Source of the DNA: Thysanoteuthis rhombus
Taxonomy: Eukaryota; Mollusca; Cephalopoda; Oegopsida; Thysanoteuthidae
Length of the DNA stretch: 64,000 nucleotides
Assembly (NCBI GenBank): GCA_963457665.1
Contig: OY735201.1
Location: forward strand, 32,093,748-32,157,747
Direction: 5' to 3'
Program-made: the position numbers and the translations under genes
In this document: positions 45,115-55,672 of the stretch, piece by piece
Layout: every line of letters begins with the position of its first letter
Numbering within the stretch: the first letter of the stretch is position 1
The notes under the pieces: generated by a model
What the model was told of the DNA's origin: nothing
The model's input: the letters and a program-made list of their open reading frames with translations, nothing else
Databases searched by the model: none

Positions 45115-45245
45115 GGGGATACCTTTATTTATTAGTCGTTAGCCAAATCCGGCAATAGGCTACTGTAATGGCTCACCTAGTGAGAATCAAACTCATTACC
45201 CAAAGCCGTATGAGATATTGCTTTACGGCAGATGCACCCGTAACC
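45115..45245 (-). mobile_element. tRNA-derived SINE (29-kb family)
   Basis: Plus-strand GGCTCACCTAGTGAGAATCA, then AACTCATTACCCAAAG, is the B-box complement with its flanks, followed by TATTGCTTTACGGCAGATGC in the head position. The tail side is interrupted. Confidence 0.6.
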
Positions 45246-45888
45246 ACTCATGAACGTAACATTTTTATCTGTTATGATTAGCTGAAAATGCCACAACACG
45301 ACGGCAGGCACCAAGAAAGAATATAAACAAACATATATAAAGTGTCTGACCGCTGATTCCATCGTACACGGTAACGTATGTGTCACTTGACAATATTTGA
45401 AGACTTTTCGTATTAAACAGCGAGACTGTTTATTTTCCTTTGAGATAACTCTCTTGGTGCAAGTTAAACCATATGTAGACCCCTTGAGCAAGACCTTCTC
45501 TCGTTCAATATCAGAGGGAACAGCTCTCTAGCTAAACATTCTGTCATGGGCTCTGTCTGGATAATTTCTACTTGCAGGTGACTGGACGCCTTATTTAGAT
45601 TATCTACACTACCATCCTGCTGGTCACTATCTACGTCCGTTACGCTCTGATTGTATACTTTGTTAAAAACTGACCAATCACAAGAGAGAATTTTGGAATG
45701 TATGAATTTGAATCAAGCAGACTGAAAAAAAAAAACGGATTTTCTTTGTTACATTTCCGAATTACTAGTTTGTAAAACCAAATTTCAGTTGACTTCGATG
45801 CAGCAAACGGCAGAGCAATGGAAATGTATTACTTATTTTTACCAAATTAGTATCATGAATTATATAATTCAAGATATTACTTTTTTTT
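45246..45888. other. Non-coding stretch, nothing recognised
   Basis: A 104-codon minus-strand frame at 45177-45491 begins in the SINE and has no recognised domain. Confidence 0.4.
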
Positions 45889-46090
45889 TTAGAAAGAAAG
45901 ATATGAGAAAAGGACGTTCGGTAGTTTATTAGGAGGGTAGGAAGGGAGCGGAGCGAATAGAGTGAGATAGTTTACTGACGGAGTAGGAAAAGAGAGGGAG
46001 ACAGACAGAACGATAAATAGAGGCACAGAGAGAGAGAGAGGGAAATAGAGAGAGGGGAGAAAACAGTTGGGCAATTTACTGAGGGGGTCG
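45889..46090 (+). repeat. Purine-rich low-complexity / degenerate tandem repeat
   Basis: GGTAGTTTATTAGGAGGGT, GATAGTTTACTGACGGAGT and GGCAATTTACTGAGGGGGTC recur at intervals of about 50-110 bp, separated by AGAGAGGGAG-type text. It is a degenerate minisatellite. A similar text (GGTAGTTTGATAAGAGGATA) is present at 55.4 kb. Confidence 0.7.
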
Positions 46091-47040
46091 GACAATTTTC
46101 GCATATAAAACTAATCCACATTTTTATTTCTTTTAAAAGGATTAGACGTATCATTTTTGCACGATTTTTAATCATTTTTTTTAAATATTAACTTTTGGTC
46201 TATTAAATGCATAATAATACTATTCCGTTAATAAAGTTTGCATTAATTCCTGGCCACTGATGACCCTTCTCTCCTGATTTTCAAGGTATTTTCATTGTCA
46301 AATTATTAGCAATGCTGTATCTTCCCTAACACACCCAGCTGATTTGTAATTAGCAGCCCTTCTCTTGGAATAAAAATTAAATCAAGATTCAGTTCCATGG
46401 GGATAACTCCTTTCTTCCCTTTTCGGTCACGTGAACGAAGCTAATTCTGAGAGAAATATAAAATACAGGGCTCGGATTGGCGCCAAGATATAACTGTAGT
46501 TATCGTTTCATCCCTCTCCCCTCTTTGTTAGATGCTATGTAATCAATTGCAATAATGAACATTTTGACATATTCGTTTGATAAATCCTATCCATTATGTT
46601 ACATAAGAAGCTGAGATATATACAAATAATTTTTAAGAAGTATCAAATGATCAAACCTCTGCGTTATCATATTACTTACTAGCATGGATACCAGGCGATG
46701 CCCGGGGGGGGGGGGAAATAACTTGAAATGTAATCAAGCAGGAGAAATATATCCTTTGATATAATTCTTCTTAATACAGCATATGAAAAAAATGATTATT
46801 TACACTATGTACACATGAAAAAATGTCTGTAACGGAAGAAATATTATGATAGACAAAAAAGAACAAATGATGTCGTCGCTTAGTTTGACAGGGTTTCTGG
46901 ATAAACAACATAACTGTAGTGAGGGTTAGTTGGGGACCCAGCCCCTTGAACAACCAATGTAGAGCTGTCCATGGGAAAAACATGGAGAAGTCAGTTAAAG
47001 GTCGGCAGTTTTGAGAAATTGTCATTGTGTCTCATTACAA
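46091..47040. other. Non-coding stretch with a G10 run
   Basis: A homopolymer of ten G lies at about 46704-46713, inside otherwise AT-rich sequence. No coding, RNA or repeat feature recognised. Confidence 0.45.
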
Positions 47041-47345
47041 TTTCAAGAAATGACCTTAGGTGACCTCCAGCATCAATTTCACATTGTCTATCGATTCTAC
47101 CATGTAAAGATGAACCCGTATGCAAAATATCTGCATCCCAAGTACAATATTATGGCAAATAACTTTGAAGATTCGCTAGAAATGACCTGAAATGACATCT
47201 GTTGACCTCAAATGACCCTGATGTCAGAATCACATTCTAAATACTTTGTTCATAAAAGAATTTATCACAATGCTAAATTTCAGTTTTGTAGATGCAAAAT
47301 TGTGACTAAAAACTTGGGAAATTGGCTAGAAATACAAGAAATGAC
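47041..47345 (+). repeat. Degenerate tandem repeat, period about 130-150 bp
   Basis: AGAAATGACC-type phrases begin at about 47046, 47178 and 47328, each preceded by GAAGATTCGCT or GGAAATTGGCT and followed by GACATCT/GACATGT or GACCTCC. The intervening text (GATGAACCCGTATGCAAAAT against GTAGATGCAAAATTGTGACT) is alignable. Two full units and a partial one are present. The motif ACTTGGGAAATTGGCTAGAA is repeat-like rather than coding. Confidence 0.65.
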
Positions 47346-47824
47346 ATGTAATTGGAGTTTGTGCGATGGTCACGGGGGTAACTAACAATGGATAATGGAC
47401 TCTGCAAAAGCTCCAGCGGGAATTATTCGTGTTCGCTCCCCAGGGAAAGGCATGAGCCCATTTCTTCTGCGATGGATAAAATCGCAGGTGAATTGAGTAA
47501 CACCACCTCGGTTGTTTGTCATCATTAAGCCTATAGCATATATTGCAAACGAGAACCTACGAAGAAGTAATACGATTTATGGAGCCTTAGCTGACACCAT
47601 AGTGAGCCTAAGGGTACCTTTTGGAGTTCGACACATACCCAAGTTGTACCTTTAGTACCAAATCCAATCTAAATTCGGCCAGCAACTAGGCAACTTCTTT
47701 GGAAAACCCTCTGAAACTCGTTGGCAAGTGTAAATCCAAATCAAACTCTCATTCCCCATCCCAATCTCTTCTGCACCATGTTTTGTATTGACTGATACTC
47801 CAGCATCGGTATTTCAATTTCAAT
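47346..47824. other. Non-coding stretch, nothing recognised
   Basis: The only notable phrases are TGTTCGCTCCCCAGG near 47430, loosely B-box-like, and GGAGTTCGACACATAC near 47623. Neither can be developed into a feature. Confidence 0.35.
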
Positions 47825-47915
47825 TGCGTTGAAGATCAACAACGATTGAGATGACGGTAAATAGTTGCAAGAATGGATAATTAAGATTTACGATGCTTCA
47901 TCTAATAAAATAAAA
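47825..47915 (+). mobile_element. SINE 3' end with CTTCATCTAATAAA tail, copy 2
   Basis: GACGGTAAATAGTTGCAAGA, AAGATTTACGATGCTTCATC and TAATAAAATAAAA. The same order, GAAAGTAAATAATTGCC, TTTTACAATGCTTCAACTAA and TAAAAA, is seen at 59780-59850. Confidence 0.65.
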
Positions 47916-48259
47916 TTTGAAAAAATCTAGCAAACTGTGCTTTACATTTATGAGTCGATATAATGTAAAAACAGTATTTTCCTTAATTTTTTAAAGACCT
48001 TTACGAAAGACAATATTCCTAGTGGAAAATATCGATCTTCTTTCCTTTCTCTTCTTCTCCATTCTGTTACTATTATAACCCTTACATTTTGTAATAATAC
48101 GACCGTAGAAAAAAAACCTCAGTATTTTCAAAGTCCAAGAAAGACTATTCTTTTTGAAAAACGTTTATATTGTCCTCTTTCTCTGCTTGACTATTTGACT
48201 ATCAGACTTCTAGATTTTATAATTTCCAGTCTACGTTACGACCAAATGGGTTGGATACG
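47916..48259. other. Non-coding stretch, nothing recognised
   Basis: AT-rich text between the SINE tail and the 5S-headed element. No feature seen. Confidence 0.5.
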
Positions 48260-48520
48260 TCGGTTCTCGTGTGGTCACCGAAGTCAAGCAACATCGAGCC
48301 TTGTCTGTACCCAGAAAGGTGACCATTTGGGGATAACAGGTGCCGTAAGCAGCTGTGGATAATTTAGAGAGGTTCCCGTGGCGATCCCGTTAACCTCCCT
48401 ATGGAAGACACCAATCTCTAGATAACGCAAGTCAAAGGCCCCTTCCCTTACCAATCAGAATCTTCTCACTGGCCTGGCTGCAAGCAACAATAAATGAATA
48501 AATGAATGGATGAATTTCTT
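48260..48520 (+). mobile_element. 5S-rRNA-headed SINE (SINE3-like)
   Basis: GGTTCTCGTGTGGTCACCGA, AGTCAAGCAACATCGAGCCT, then AAAGGTGACCATTTGGGGAT and AACAGGTGCCGTAAGC follow 5S rRNA from about position 30 to its 3' end, including the polymerase III A-box, intermediate and C-box regions. Similarity ends at 48350, the expected 3' end of 5S. Then comes a body of about 140 bp (GGTTCCCGTGGCGATCCCGT and so on) and a short tandem tail of AATAAATG/AATGGATG units at 48490-48518. Head, body and simple tail are the plan of 5S-derived SINEs. A 5S pseudogene beside an unrelated repeat is the alternative. Confidence 0.7.
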
Positions 48521-49029
48521 GACGACAAAAAAGGAAAAAAAAAACGATGAAGTTAACACTGACGACACTCTCGTTATACTCGCGCACAATTTTTGAAATT
48601 GGAGAAAAGAAATCAAACTTAACTTCACAAAAGGGTTTATTTTTTCATCCCAAAATAATAAATAATGGATCCGTAAATGGTCATTTGTGACAGGCAATAT
48701 TTCAATGAAAGAATGTTAAGCATACCGTAGGTATCCAAGTAGGTATGAAAAAGGGCATCAGCATAAAGATCAGCCTTTCTCGACGATTTTAAAATGGAGG
48801 AACCCTTGAAATAAATTCCGTATCTCAAGGAACTCCTGCATAAACATATCATATGGATAGTTAACGACAACTCAGGTTGTAAAAAAAACTTATACGTAAT
48901 ATATAAACTAGTTCAAGACTCGCTCTAAGGGTGAGATTTCCAGAATGTAGTTCTAATAAGAGATCAAAACTGATATTTTGAGTGGTGCAGACCTAACATT
49001 ATTTCTTATTTTCTATTTTTGTTTTCAAT
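48521..49029. other. Non-coding stretch, nothing recognised
   Basis: Short minus-strand frames of about 80 codons (48455-48697 and 48637-48870) with no recognised domain. Confidence 0.4.
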
Positions 49030-49345
49030 GACCAATATTTGAAAATCATGCCCTGGGGTCCCAATAGTAACCACGAAAAATTTTTGGGCCTCGGCTCTAT
49101 TCGTACTTGTGTTATGCTGACACTGATGGACGGTCAAAAAAATTGACACATTACATTAATCTTGAATTTTTAGTTAAGCGAGACCAATTTAGCAAGAATT
49201 TACATTAATTTCAATAGATAGAACCTCTGACTAAAACGTATTATAGGTAGGGATTTTCAAAAACCCACTCCAGGGTTCCATTAGCAACCACAAAAATCTT
49301 CATGGCTATAGTTTTGGCTGTTCTTGAGTTCAGTGAATTATAGTA
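49030..49345 (+). repeat. Two tandem copies of the 2.0-kb repeat family
   Basis: CATGCCCTGGGGTCCCAATA, then AGTAACCACGAAAAATTTTT, CTCGGCTCTATTCG and GTGTTATGCTGACACTGATG begin at about 49047. CACTCCAGGGTTCCATTAGC, then AACCACAAAAATCTTCATGG, TAGTTTTGGCTGTTCTTGAG begin at about 49262. The offset is about 215 bp, suggesting the family can be tandemly arrayed. Confidence 0.65.
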
Positions 49346-49519
49346 AGATATCATATATCATATTATGAACTAATTTCGATATAAATCGACAAGAAATGAT
49401 AAATATGAAGAATTTGGAACCCTAATCATAAATATTCTATCACATTATTTGAAATCGTAACGCTTACAAAAATATTCCTTGAAAGTATCAGATATCATCA
49501 AGACAAGGACTGCTGCTTG

Positions 49520-49520
<1 letters not shown>
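49346..49520. other. Flank, nothing recognised
   Basis: AT-rich with no feature. Confidence 0.4.

Positions 49521-49577
<57 letters not shown>
49521..49577. repeat. (TA)n microsatellite, 57 bp
   Basis: Uninterrupted TA dinucleotides. Confidence 0.95.
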
Positions 49578-49581
<4 letters not shown>

Positions 49582-50569
49582 ATGAAGCAAAAGTCAGGTG
49601 CTTTTTCCACGCATGTATAGAATTTTGCAGACCATCTAGAAACTTCTCGTAGAACCCTGGTTGAGAAAGGCTTGTGTAGATCCCTTGATAACTTACGATT
49701 ATACGACAGCTGCTTCAATCAAAAGTTTCTACATTTCGTTTTTAACCAAATTGATGGCTTCTCACCTTGAAACTAATGACTAGATTTAATAGCGGTTGCT
49801 ATTCCGAATCTTTTCTCCAAGTGACGTCACCGTCTGTTTTCCCAAAAAAAGAAATTCACGAACGGAAAGAAGCCGATGATAAAACCAACGGGCCATTATA
49901 TTGCTTACAATAAGATTTTGATAAAGACGGCGATAGAAGATTGTCCTTTGCACCCGAATAATTAATGAGGCTTGTAACTATTTTTTCTCACCTGGGCGAC
50001 CGGCATGGTAGCCCGACGGGTGTCTTTATCTATGAGCCACATCCCCTTTCCCCAAGAGTCTCACGCTTTCCGCTTGCCACCCGCAATTGTACGTCTATTG
50101 CAATGGATGTCCGAGGGTGTACCCCTGCCGATATTACCGATGAATCTATCGCTCCCACGACCCTCTGTGAGTCATAAATCACAAATCGTCGCATAAAAGC
50201 TGATAGCCACCGACCATTATACGTCACGGCTTATCACCACCCGTAACAGCCGGAAGGCCATAAATTCGAGGCTGCTTTTCAGTGTTCGCGTATGTATTAA
50301 AAAGGAAGACTGGGGGAAGGGTTGGTGGGTGGACAGACTGGACAGAAAATATCTGTTCTGCTTTTGTTCCCCCCTCCCCCTGTATTCTCACCCGAACCCG
50401 GACACTCCTATTTTACGGTTCCATTTTTGGATAAGACAAGTGAACAATGTCCGACAGAGTCATAAACCCAAGAAACAAAGGAAGCGGGGAGAGGTAATAG
50501 ATATAGACAAAGATGAGGAGGGTTGGTGCAGTGGATATGAAAAGTAAGTATAAAAAGTGGGGTGGTAGG
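49578..50569. other. Non-coding stretch of near-average GC content in part
   Basis: The segment 49950-50300 has higher GC than its surroundings and overlapping frames of 63-70 codons on both strands, but no recognisable domain, splice-supported exon or RNA structure. It could hide a small exon of an unknown gene; I see no direct support. Confidence 0.35.
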
Positions 50570-50990
50570 AGGTGGATATATGAGAGAAAGAGAGTGAGAG
50601 AGAAAGATGTTACACACAAGAAAAGTGATAGAGAGAAATAGGTATTACAGACAATGAAAGGGATGGAGAGGCATTATAAAGAAAATAAAGCATTATAACT
50701 GCGAAATGAGAGAGGGGGCGTTATAGAGATGGAAAGATAGAAGGGGATCATTAAAGAGTTGGAAAGAGAGAGAAAGGACATTATAGAGATGGAAAGAGAG
50801 AGAAAAGGCATTATAGAGATGGAAAGAGAGGGGGCATTCAAGAGATGAAAACTGAGATAGAGTAGGGTTATAGATATGCAAAAGGAGAGCGAGAGTGAAA
50901 GAGTAAAACAAACGGTGCACTGAAAGAAAGGAGGGAAACAAAAAAGAACAGTGAGTGACAAAGGGTAGAAAGACAGAAAAAGAGAGAAAG
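50570..50990 (+). repeat. Purine-rich minisatellite, period about 36 bp
   Basis: Units such as AGAGATGGAAAGAGAGAGAA, then AAGGCATTATAGAGATGG repeat at least five times between 50700 and 50850 with a period of about 36 bp, flanked by looser copies (GGCATTATAAAGAAAATAAA, GCATTATAACTG). One strand is almost all purine. Open frames on the other strand (up to 95 codons) are low-complexity Ser/Leu/Phe. Confidence 0.85.
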
Positions 50991-51016
50991 AAGAGAGAAA
51001 TATCAGAGAAGTACTA

Positions 51017-52422
51017 CCTCTAGCAAAAATATGGAATCATCACATTTAGGAGATGTTTACTCAGCTTTTTTGCTTTGTAGAAAATAAACATATCACAGAT
51101 ATGTCACAACAATTTTTTGTCCATTAATTGAAAATTCTTGCTTCATGAAATATACCTCAAAGTAGATTAAATCATTTGAATTACCAGCATATTTTTCCAC
51201 AGCAGGTAAAGATAAAAATTATGGAATCTCCAACAAGTAAATCACTATTAGTACTTAGTTGGTTCTCCTCGGGCTTAAATAATGACTTGAATTCTTTGAT
51301 ACATAAACCCCACTTAAAGAAAAAAATATTCTTCGTCGAACTGGTTCCAACTTTGAATTTTCAATGGGATTGAGATCCAGACTGTTCGCTGAACGTGTCT
51401 CTGGGTAGATATTCCTTTCCTGGAGAAAAGCTTCGTTCTTCGACAAGATGCATTATCATCGTAAAAAATGATTCCATCATCACCAAATCTATTTTCTATG
51501 GATGGAATGATTAAAGTGTCCAAAGTTTGAAGTTAATTCTCTTTATTAACTGTTAACGTAATGATAGACATATCCTTTACCAAACATGAAACCCACATAT
51601 CATAAATGAATGGGAAAAATTGGTTGTTTTCGTCTCGTAGTCATCTTTATCTGTTTCATTGGAACATCACCAAACAAATGTTCCTGCATCATGGCCTTGA
51701 CCAATGCACATTCCTGATTCATCAATAAATATCACTTCCATCCAATCATCCCCACTCCATGATTGCTTCTCTTCAGCCCACTGTAACCTCATCTTCTTTC
51801 GTTTAGATGTTGGTGCTGGTTTTTGTTTGGCTTTTTTGTATGTCTATTCCGTTTTATTCAGAAGATTCCTCATGGTTTTGTCACCCCGTCATTTGTTTTT
51901 CATTTGCTCTGTTGTGGATGTTCTTTTTTTCAAAGAATACAGCTTTGAATTTTCTATCCTGATGCCCTGACGTTTATACTTGCATCATATTTTTGTCACA
52001 GCTGCTTGGGAACAACCAATATCTTTTGCCACAATCTGAATAGGATTTCCATATCAAAGAAGTTTGATAATCCTTTCCATTGTTTCAATTGACAGCACTC
52101 TTGTTCGAGCCATGTCTCCATTAGCCGGGCACTACCAGCACTCTTTTAATCGTAGACTGATTCCCATACTTGGATTTGTGCAGACATTTGTTTTAGAACT
52201 GCAAATTACAAGGTGATTCCATATTTTTTTCTTCTACTTAATCTAGGAAAATATCATTAATCTAAATAATTTAATCTAGTTTATTTGAGGTGTATTTCAT
52301 GAAGCCAGAATGTTGAGGATTGTTTTGTGTCGTATATGTTAGTTGTCAGTTTTCCAAGGAGCAAAAGGAAAACCTTGGTGAACGTCTTCTAAGTGTGGTG
52401 ATTCCATATTTTTTTCCAGAAA
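51017..52422 (-). mobile_element. Tc1-family DNA transposon with double terminal repeats, about 1.4 kb
   Basis: Outer ends: AAAAATATGGAATCATCACA at 51025 and, inverted, GTGGTGATTCCATATTTTTT ending near 52412. Inner pair: AAAAATTATGGAATCTCC at 51214-51231 and, inverted, GGTGATTCCATATTTTTTT at 52212-52230. Outer-to-inner spacing is 190 bp on the left and 185 bp on the right. This is the IR/DR layout known from part of the Tc1 family. The left end is next to a TA; the right end shows TG, likely a mutated TA. Transposase occupies most of the interior on the minus strand. Length is typical for an autonomous Tc1 element, so it looks structurally complete though inactivated. Confidence 0.85.
51255..52113 (-). 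pseudogene. Tc1 transposase, inactivated
   Basis: A start at 52113 gives MARTRVLSIETMERIIKLL, a typical Tc1 N-terminus, followed after a stop by YGNPIQIVAKDIGCSQAAVT, the first helix-turn-helix of the DNA-binding domain. Near the other end the minus strand encodes GDDGIIFYDDNASC, which fits the second catalytic Asp motif (..DNA.CH), and SANSLDLNPIENSKLE, which fits SPDLNPIEN.W with the third acidic residue. Early in-frame stops (about 52056 and 51990) and at least one frameshift in the C-terminal half show it is dead. The normal length is about 340 residues, so the coding span is close to full. Confidence 0.85.
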
Positions 52423-52624
52423 TGGTGGAGTGAATAGAAAATGTAAGAGGATTTACGATAATTTTCATCTTTTCAGATGATAAATATCAAAATGTGGTGT
52501 TTGCAGTGCATACCACCACGTACAAGCAATATCATTCGATAATCTCAGTGACATGTTTGTTGTACATGACTTTTGTTTTGTCAAATGTACAATGAACAAT
52601 TAGTAAATAAAAGCACAACAATCG
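52423..52624. other. Short flank, nothing recognised
   Basis: No feature seen between the Tc1 element and the RTE fragment. Confidence 0.4.
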
Positions 52625-53215
52625 AAGTCTAAAATGCAGAGCTGGACAAAGTAGACAACTACATCTACCAAGGATAATGAATCTCCAGGAAATCCTCAAA
52701 AGAAGAAGAAATCAAGCAAAGAATCACTCTAGGATGGCAAGCTTTCGGCATAACAAGCTCAAACTTCATGAACAAGTAAATCCTGTTCGTCCCCAAAAGG
52801 AGAGCATACAACCAATGCATCCTCTCGATAATCACCTATGGAACCGGAGCATGAAACCAAACCGAGAGACTGACCCATAAACTGAGAACTGTACACATGA
52901 GAGAATCATGCTCAACCTCACACGGAGAGACCATAAGACAACACAGTATATTAAGGAAAAAATAGGAGTTTGAGGCATCATAGGAAACTGTTAGGAAACT
53001 CAAATGATAATGGGCTTGTCATGCAAGAATGGCAGACAATCGATGGGCATCACGAACAACAACATGGGTCCCCAGAAATCAAATGCAGAACCAAAACTGG
53101 CAGAACTGGAAATATTAGCACCACGTCGCCAACGATAGAGAGGTGTGGCGAATCCTGGGAAAGGTCTATAATACAACGATGGACGATAAAAGACTGATGA
53201 TGATGAATCTTAGTG
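52625..53215 (+). pseudogene. RTE-type LINE, 3' part of ORF2, decayed
   Basis: Across shifted frames the stretch encodes ELDKVDNYIYQG, QRITLGWQAFG, YNQCILSIITYGTG, LTHKLRTVH, MLNLTWRDHKTTQYIKEK and ERSIIQRWTIKD. These follow the C-terminal half of RTE-clade LINE ORF2: the LE.V..F.YLG motif, I.L.W.AF, .C.L....YG.E.W, and MLG...RD with the W.GH.AR segment. It ends in a short GATGATGATGAA trinucleotide tail at 53195-53208, as expected for the clade. At least three frameshifts and stops show it is dead. The reverse transcriptase domain proper is missing (5' truncation). Confidence 0.75.
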
Positions 53216-53279
53216 ATTGATGTAAATAAGACCTATATAAGACAGATAGAACTGCAGCTCATTGGAAATGCGTAGAAAG

Positions 53280-53381
53280 ACAATGCTGTGGGTTGCTGTG
53301 AAGTAATGATTAGCAAATTAGTCTAGCATATCATTCTTACTGTGTTAGTGAGCTTGATTCTCACTGGGTGCTACACACTTG

Positions 53382-53425
<44 letters not shown>
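53280..53425 (+). mobile_element. tRNA-derived SINE with (TC)n tail
   Basis: Plus strand: head GTTGCTGTGAAGTAATGATT, AGCAAATTAGTCTAGCATAT, B-box GTGAGCTTGATTCTCACTGG, then GTGCTACACACTTGTGAC, running directly into (TC)n at 53386-53424. The head aligns with the reverse complement of the 29375-29500 copy. The tail differs (TC repeat in place of the AAGCTTAGT body), so it is a different subfamily or a truncated body. Confidence 0.7.
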
Positions 53426-53428
<3 letters not shown>

Positions 53429-53789
53429 AGAAGGATCAGCTGAGCATGCAGATAGATTCGGAAAATCGTTAGGATTAGTTCCATATTTGAGCAGTTTATA
53501 CCAAGCCAAAAGCGAGCTATACGACTGTCAAATGATTTGACTCACAATAAGCACCATCCTTTGTTCAACATCTCATTCTCAAATCAAAATTCTAAATAAC
53601 TCGAACACTCAACAACCAAAACATAAAGATGTTTTAGATCTACATAACGACCACCACCGATCTACGAAAAAGTAAGAAGAAAGAACTTCATAGATTGATC
53701 AGGGAATAACACGAAGAAGTAGTTTATAATGTTGATGATTATGTGCTTCAAAAGTGTGCAATATTGATTCTTCCCAACTTTTCATTTAT
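53426..53789. other. Non-coding stretch, nothing recognised
   Basis: No feature seen. Confidence 0.45.
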
Positions 53790-54520
53790 TATCGTATGGA
53801 TCGGCATTTCCTACGATAAGAGTTACTGTGTACACTACCTAGGATCAACACTTCTGCCTTGGATTAGAGCGCAGTATCTGTTTGCAGTACACGCTTTTGC
53901 TATGCACAGATGTAATACCGTGACTCGGTATTGCTAAGCGTAAGCAGCCTGGAATTCGTCCTATGGTCTCAAAAATATTATTCGACCCAGTCTCTGGGAA
54001 GTAGTACGTCCCAGGGCAGTGCCGTCCCATCGAACTAAAAGGGATAGGTCGGGCTTACCCTGACGCCTTCGTAACCCAAGTTGCGAGAACTGGAGCAATT
54101 TTTTCAGCTTTCCCGTAACTGGAACCCCACATTAAAAATGACCTTGTGTCACATCTTGCTCTTGCGGGGAAGCGAGTCAATACGGATCAGAGCGCAGTAT
54201 CTGTTCGCAGAACTCGCTTCATCTTTGCTAGGTGCAATACCATGGCCGATGATTGGTTTTGCTAGGTGAAGGAGGCCTGGAATTCGTCCTATGGTCTCAA
54301 AAAATTATTCAGCTCAGTCTCAGGGAAGCAATACGCCCTGGGCGGTACGTTCGTATCGCACTAGAGATGGGTCAGACTTGCTCTGACGCCTTATCGCTTC
54401 TAGTTGCGGGGACCAGAGCAATTTCTTCAGCTTTCCCGTACCTAGAGCCCTATACCTGGGGTCACATCTGGCTTTTATTAGAAAGTGAGTAAATACTGAT
54501 CAGAGTGTAGTATTTGTGTA
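53790..54520 (+). repeat. Tandem array of an about 320-bp repeat (two full units and part of a third)
   Basis: GATTAGAGCGCAGTATCTGT starts at 53862, GATCAGAGCGCAGTATCTGT at 54185 and GATCAGAGTGTAGTATTTGT at 54498, giving periods of 323 and 313 bp. Other shared marks are GCCTGGAATTCGTCCTATGG, TCTCAAAAA, AGCAATTTCTTCAGCTTTCC and CGTACCTAGAGCCC. Units differ at about 20% of positions. An inverted single copy lies at 21225-21530. Frames through it are short and unrecognised. It could be a young satellite seed or part of a larger element. Confidence 0.85.
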
Positions 54521-55369
54521 ATCATTAAAAAGTATTACACACGCACGACCATAGATTATATAGATAAACATCGGATTCAAATATATATATGTATCAACAC
54601 AAGCTATTTCAAATGAACGTAACTCATCAACAAGCCTTCATTTGAAATTCATAGGTGAGTGAAGAAATGTTTCAGGGTGTACAGGAATACACAATTAAAC
54701 TTCTTTACGAGGTCCGAATATAAATTTCATTGATATAAAACTGTGTACATTTTTGTTGGGCTTATTCCTTAACCTCCCACAAAACCATTATACAAAGAAA
54801 TGATCAAATTCTATTGCTTAAAACCACCGTTCAAGTGACAAAAGATACCACCAACAGAAAGACCCGAACTGCAGCGTTGAGGGCTGGACGTGTTTAACAG
54901 ATGAATTGGCAGTGCTAGGACATTTATCGTTCAGTAGATCGGAGTAAAGGGTCGAAATGAATGAAAAGATTTTGAAATAGATAAAAAAACATTTTGAAAT
55001 AAAATCAAATATCCAGGTGTTATTTATGATAAAGCTCTGGGATGAAAAAAAAAAACAAACAAATAAACAAACAAAATCAAAACACGAATACACAATGTAT
55101 TTGCTGTTTGTATTATACTTTTTTTTAATTGTTTATAGGGACACCTGTCTTTACCTGAGTTAGGATGGATTCCATGATATTCAGTTAAGTTGATTATTTT
55201 TCCTCAAATACGTATACATACATAACCTGTCTCTCAAATACATTCACACATAATGTATACTTATGCATGACTTGTCACTTCGGTGACGGTTATCATAAGC
55301 ACAAAAAAACAGTGGCGACTGATGGTTGCTATTGATACTATAAATGTGACAGGCTTGTCTGTCACGGAA
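54521..55369. other. Non-coding stretch, nothing recognised
   Basis: AT-rich. A 91-codon minus-strand frame at 54818-55093 has no recognised domain. Confidence 0.45.
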
Positions 55370-55460
55370 AAGAAAATTAGGTAGTTGAATAAAAGGATAG
55401 GAAAAGAGAGAGAGAGGGGATAGGTAGTTTGATAAGAGGATAGGAAGTTAGAAGCTGATG
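55370..55460 (+). repeat. Short purine-rich tandem repeat
   Basis: AGGTAGTTGAATAAAAGGAT and AGGTAGTTTGATAAGAGGAT occur 46 bp apart, separated by an AGAGAGAG run. The flanks also repeat: ACTGATGGTTGCTATTGATA at about 55318 and GCTGATGGCTGCTACTGATA at about 55454, so a larger unit of about 136 bp has been duplicated. Confidence 0.7.
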
Positions 55461-55610
55461 GCTGCTACTGATACTATGTGAGATAATTCTCATTTTAGGT
55501 ATGATGACAATGATTGTTTAAGTACGAAATGAGTGCTTGGTTTGGGCAAACACTTACAGTGACCAGTAAAGCGGTGCGCCTTTTTGTCATGTTGGTGCCA
55601 CTACGACTTT

Positions 55611-55672
55611 TTATCGAAACGACTTTTTATTGAAACGTCTTTTTATCGAAATTACATTTCATCGCAACGTCT
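55611..55672 (+). repeat. Minisatellite of about 19 bp
   Basis: ACTTTTTATCGAAACG, ACTTTTTATTGAAACG, TCTTTTTATCGAAATT and CATTTCATCGCAACG are four adjoining variants of one 16-19 bp unit. Similar ACGACTTTTCGTCGAA-type minisatellites are seen in other animal genomes. Confidence 0.85.

Noticed and set aside
49950-50300. Locally GC-richer segment with frames on both strands, considered as an exon
   Set aside because: No domain, no convincing splice pair and no codon pattern favouring one strand.
50674-50961. Ser/Leu/Phe-rich minus-strand frames of 82-95 codons
   Set aside because: They are translations of the complementary strand of a purine-rich minisatellite.
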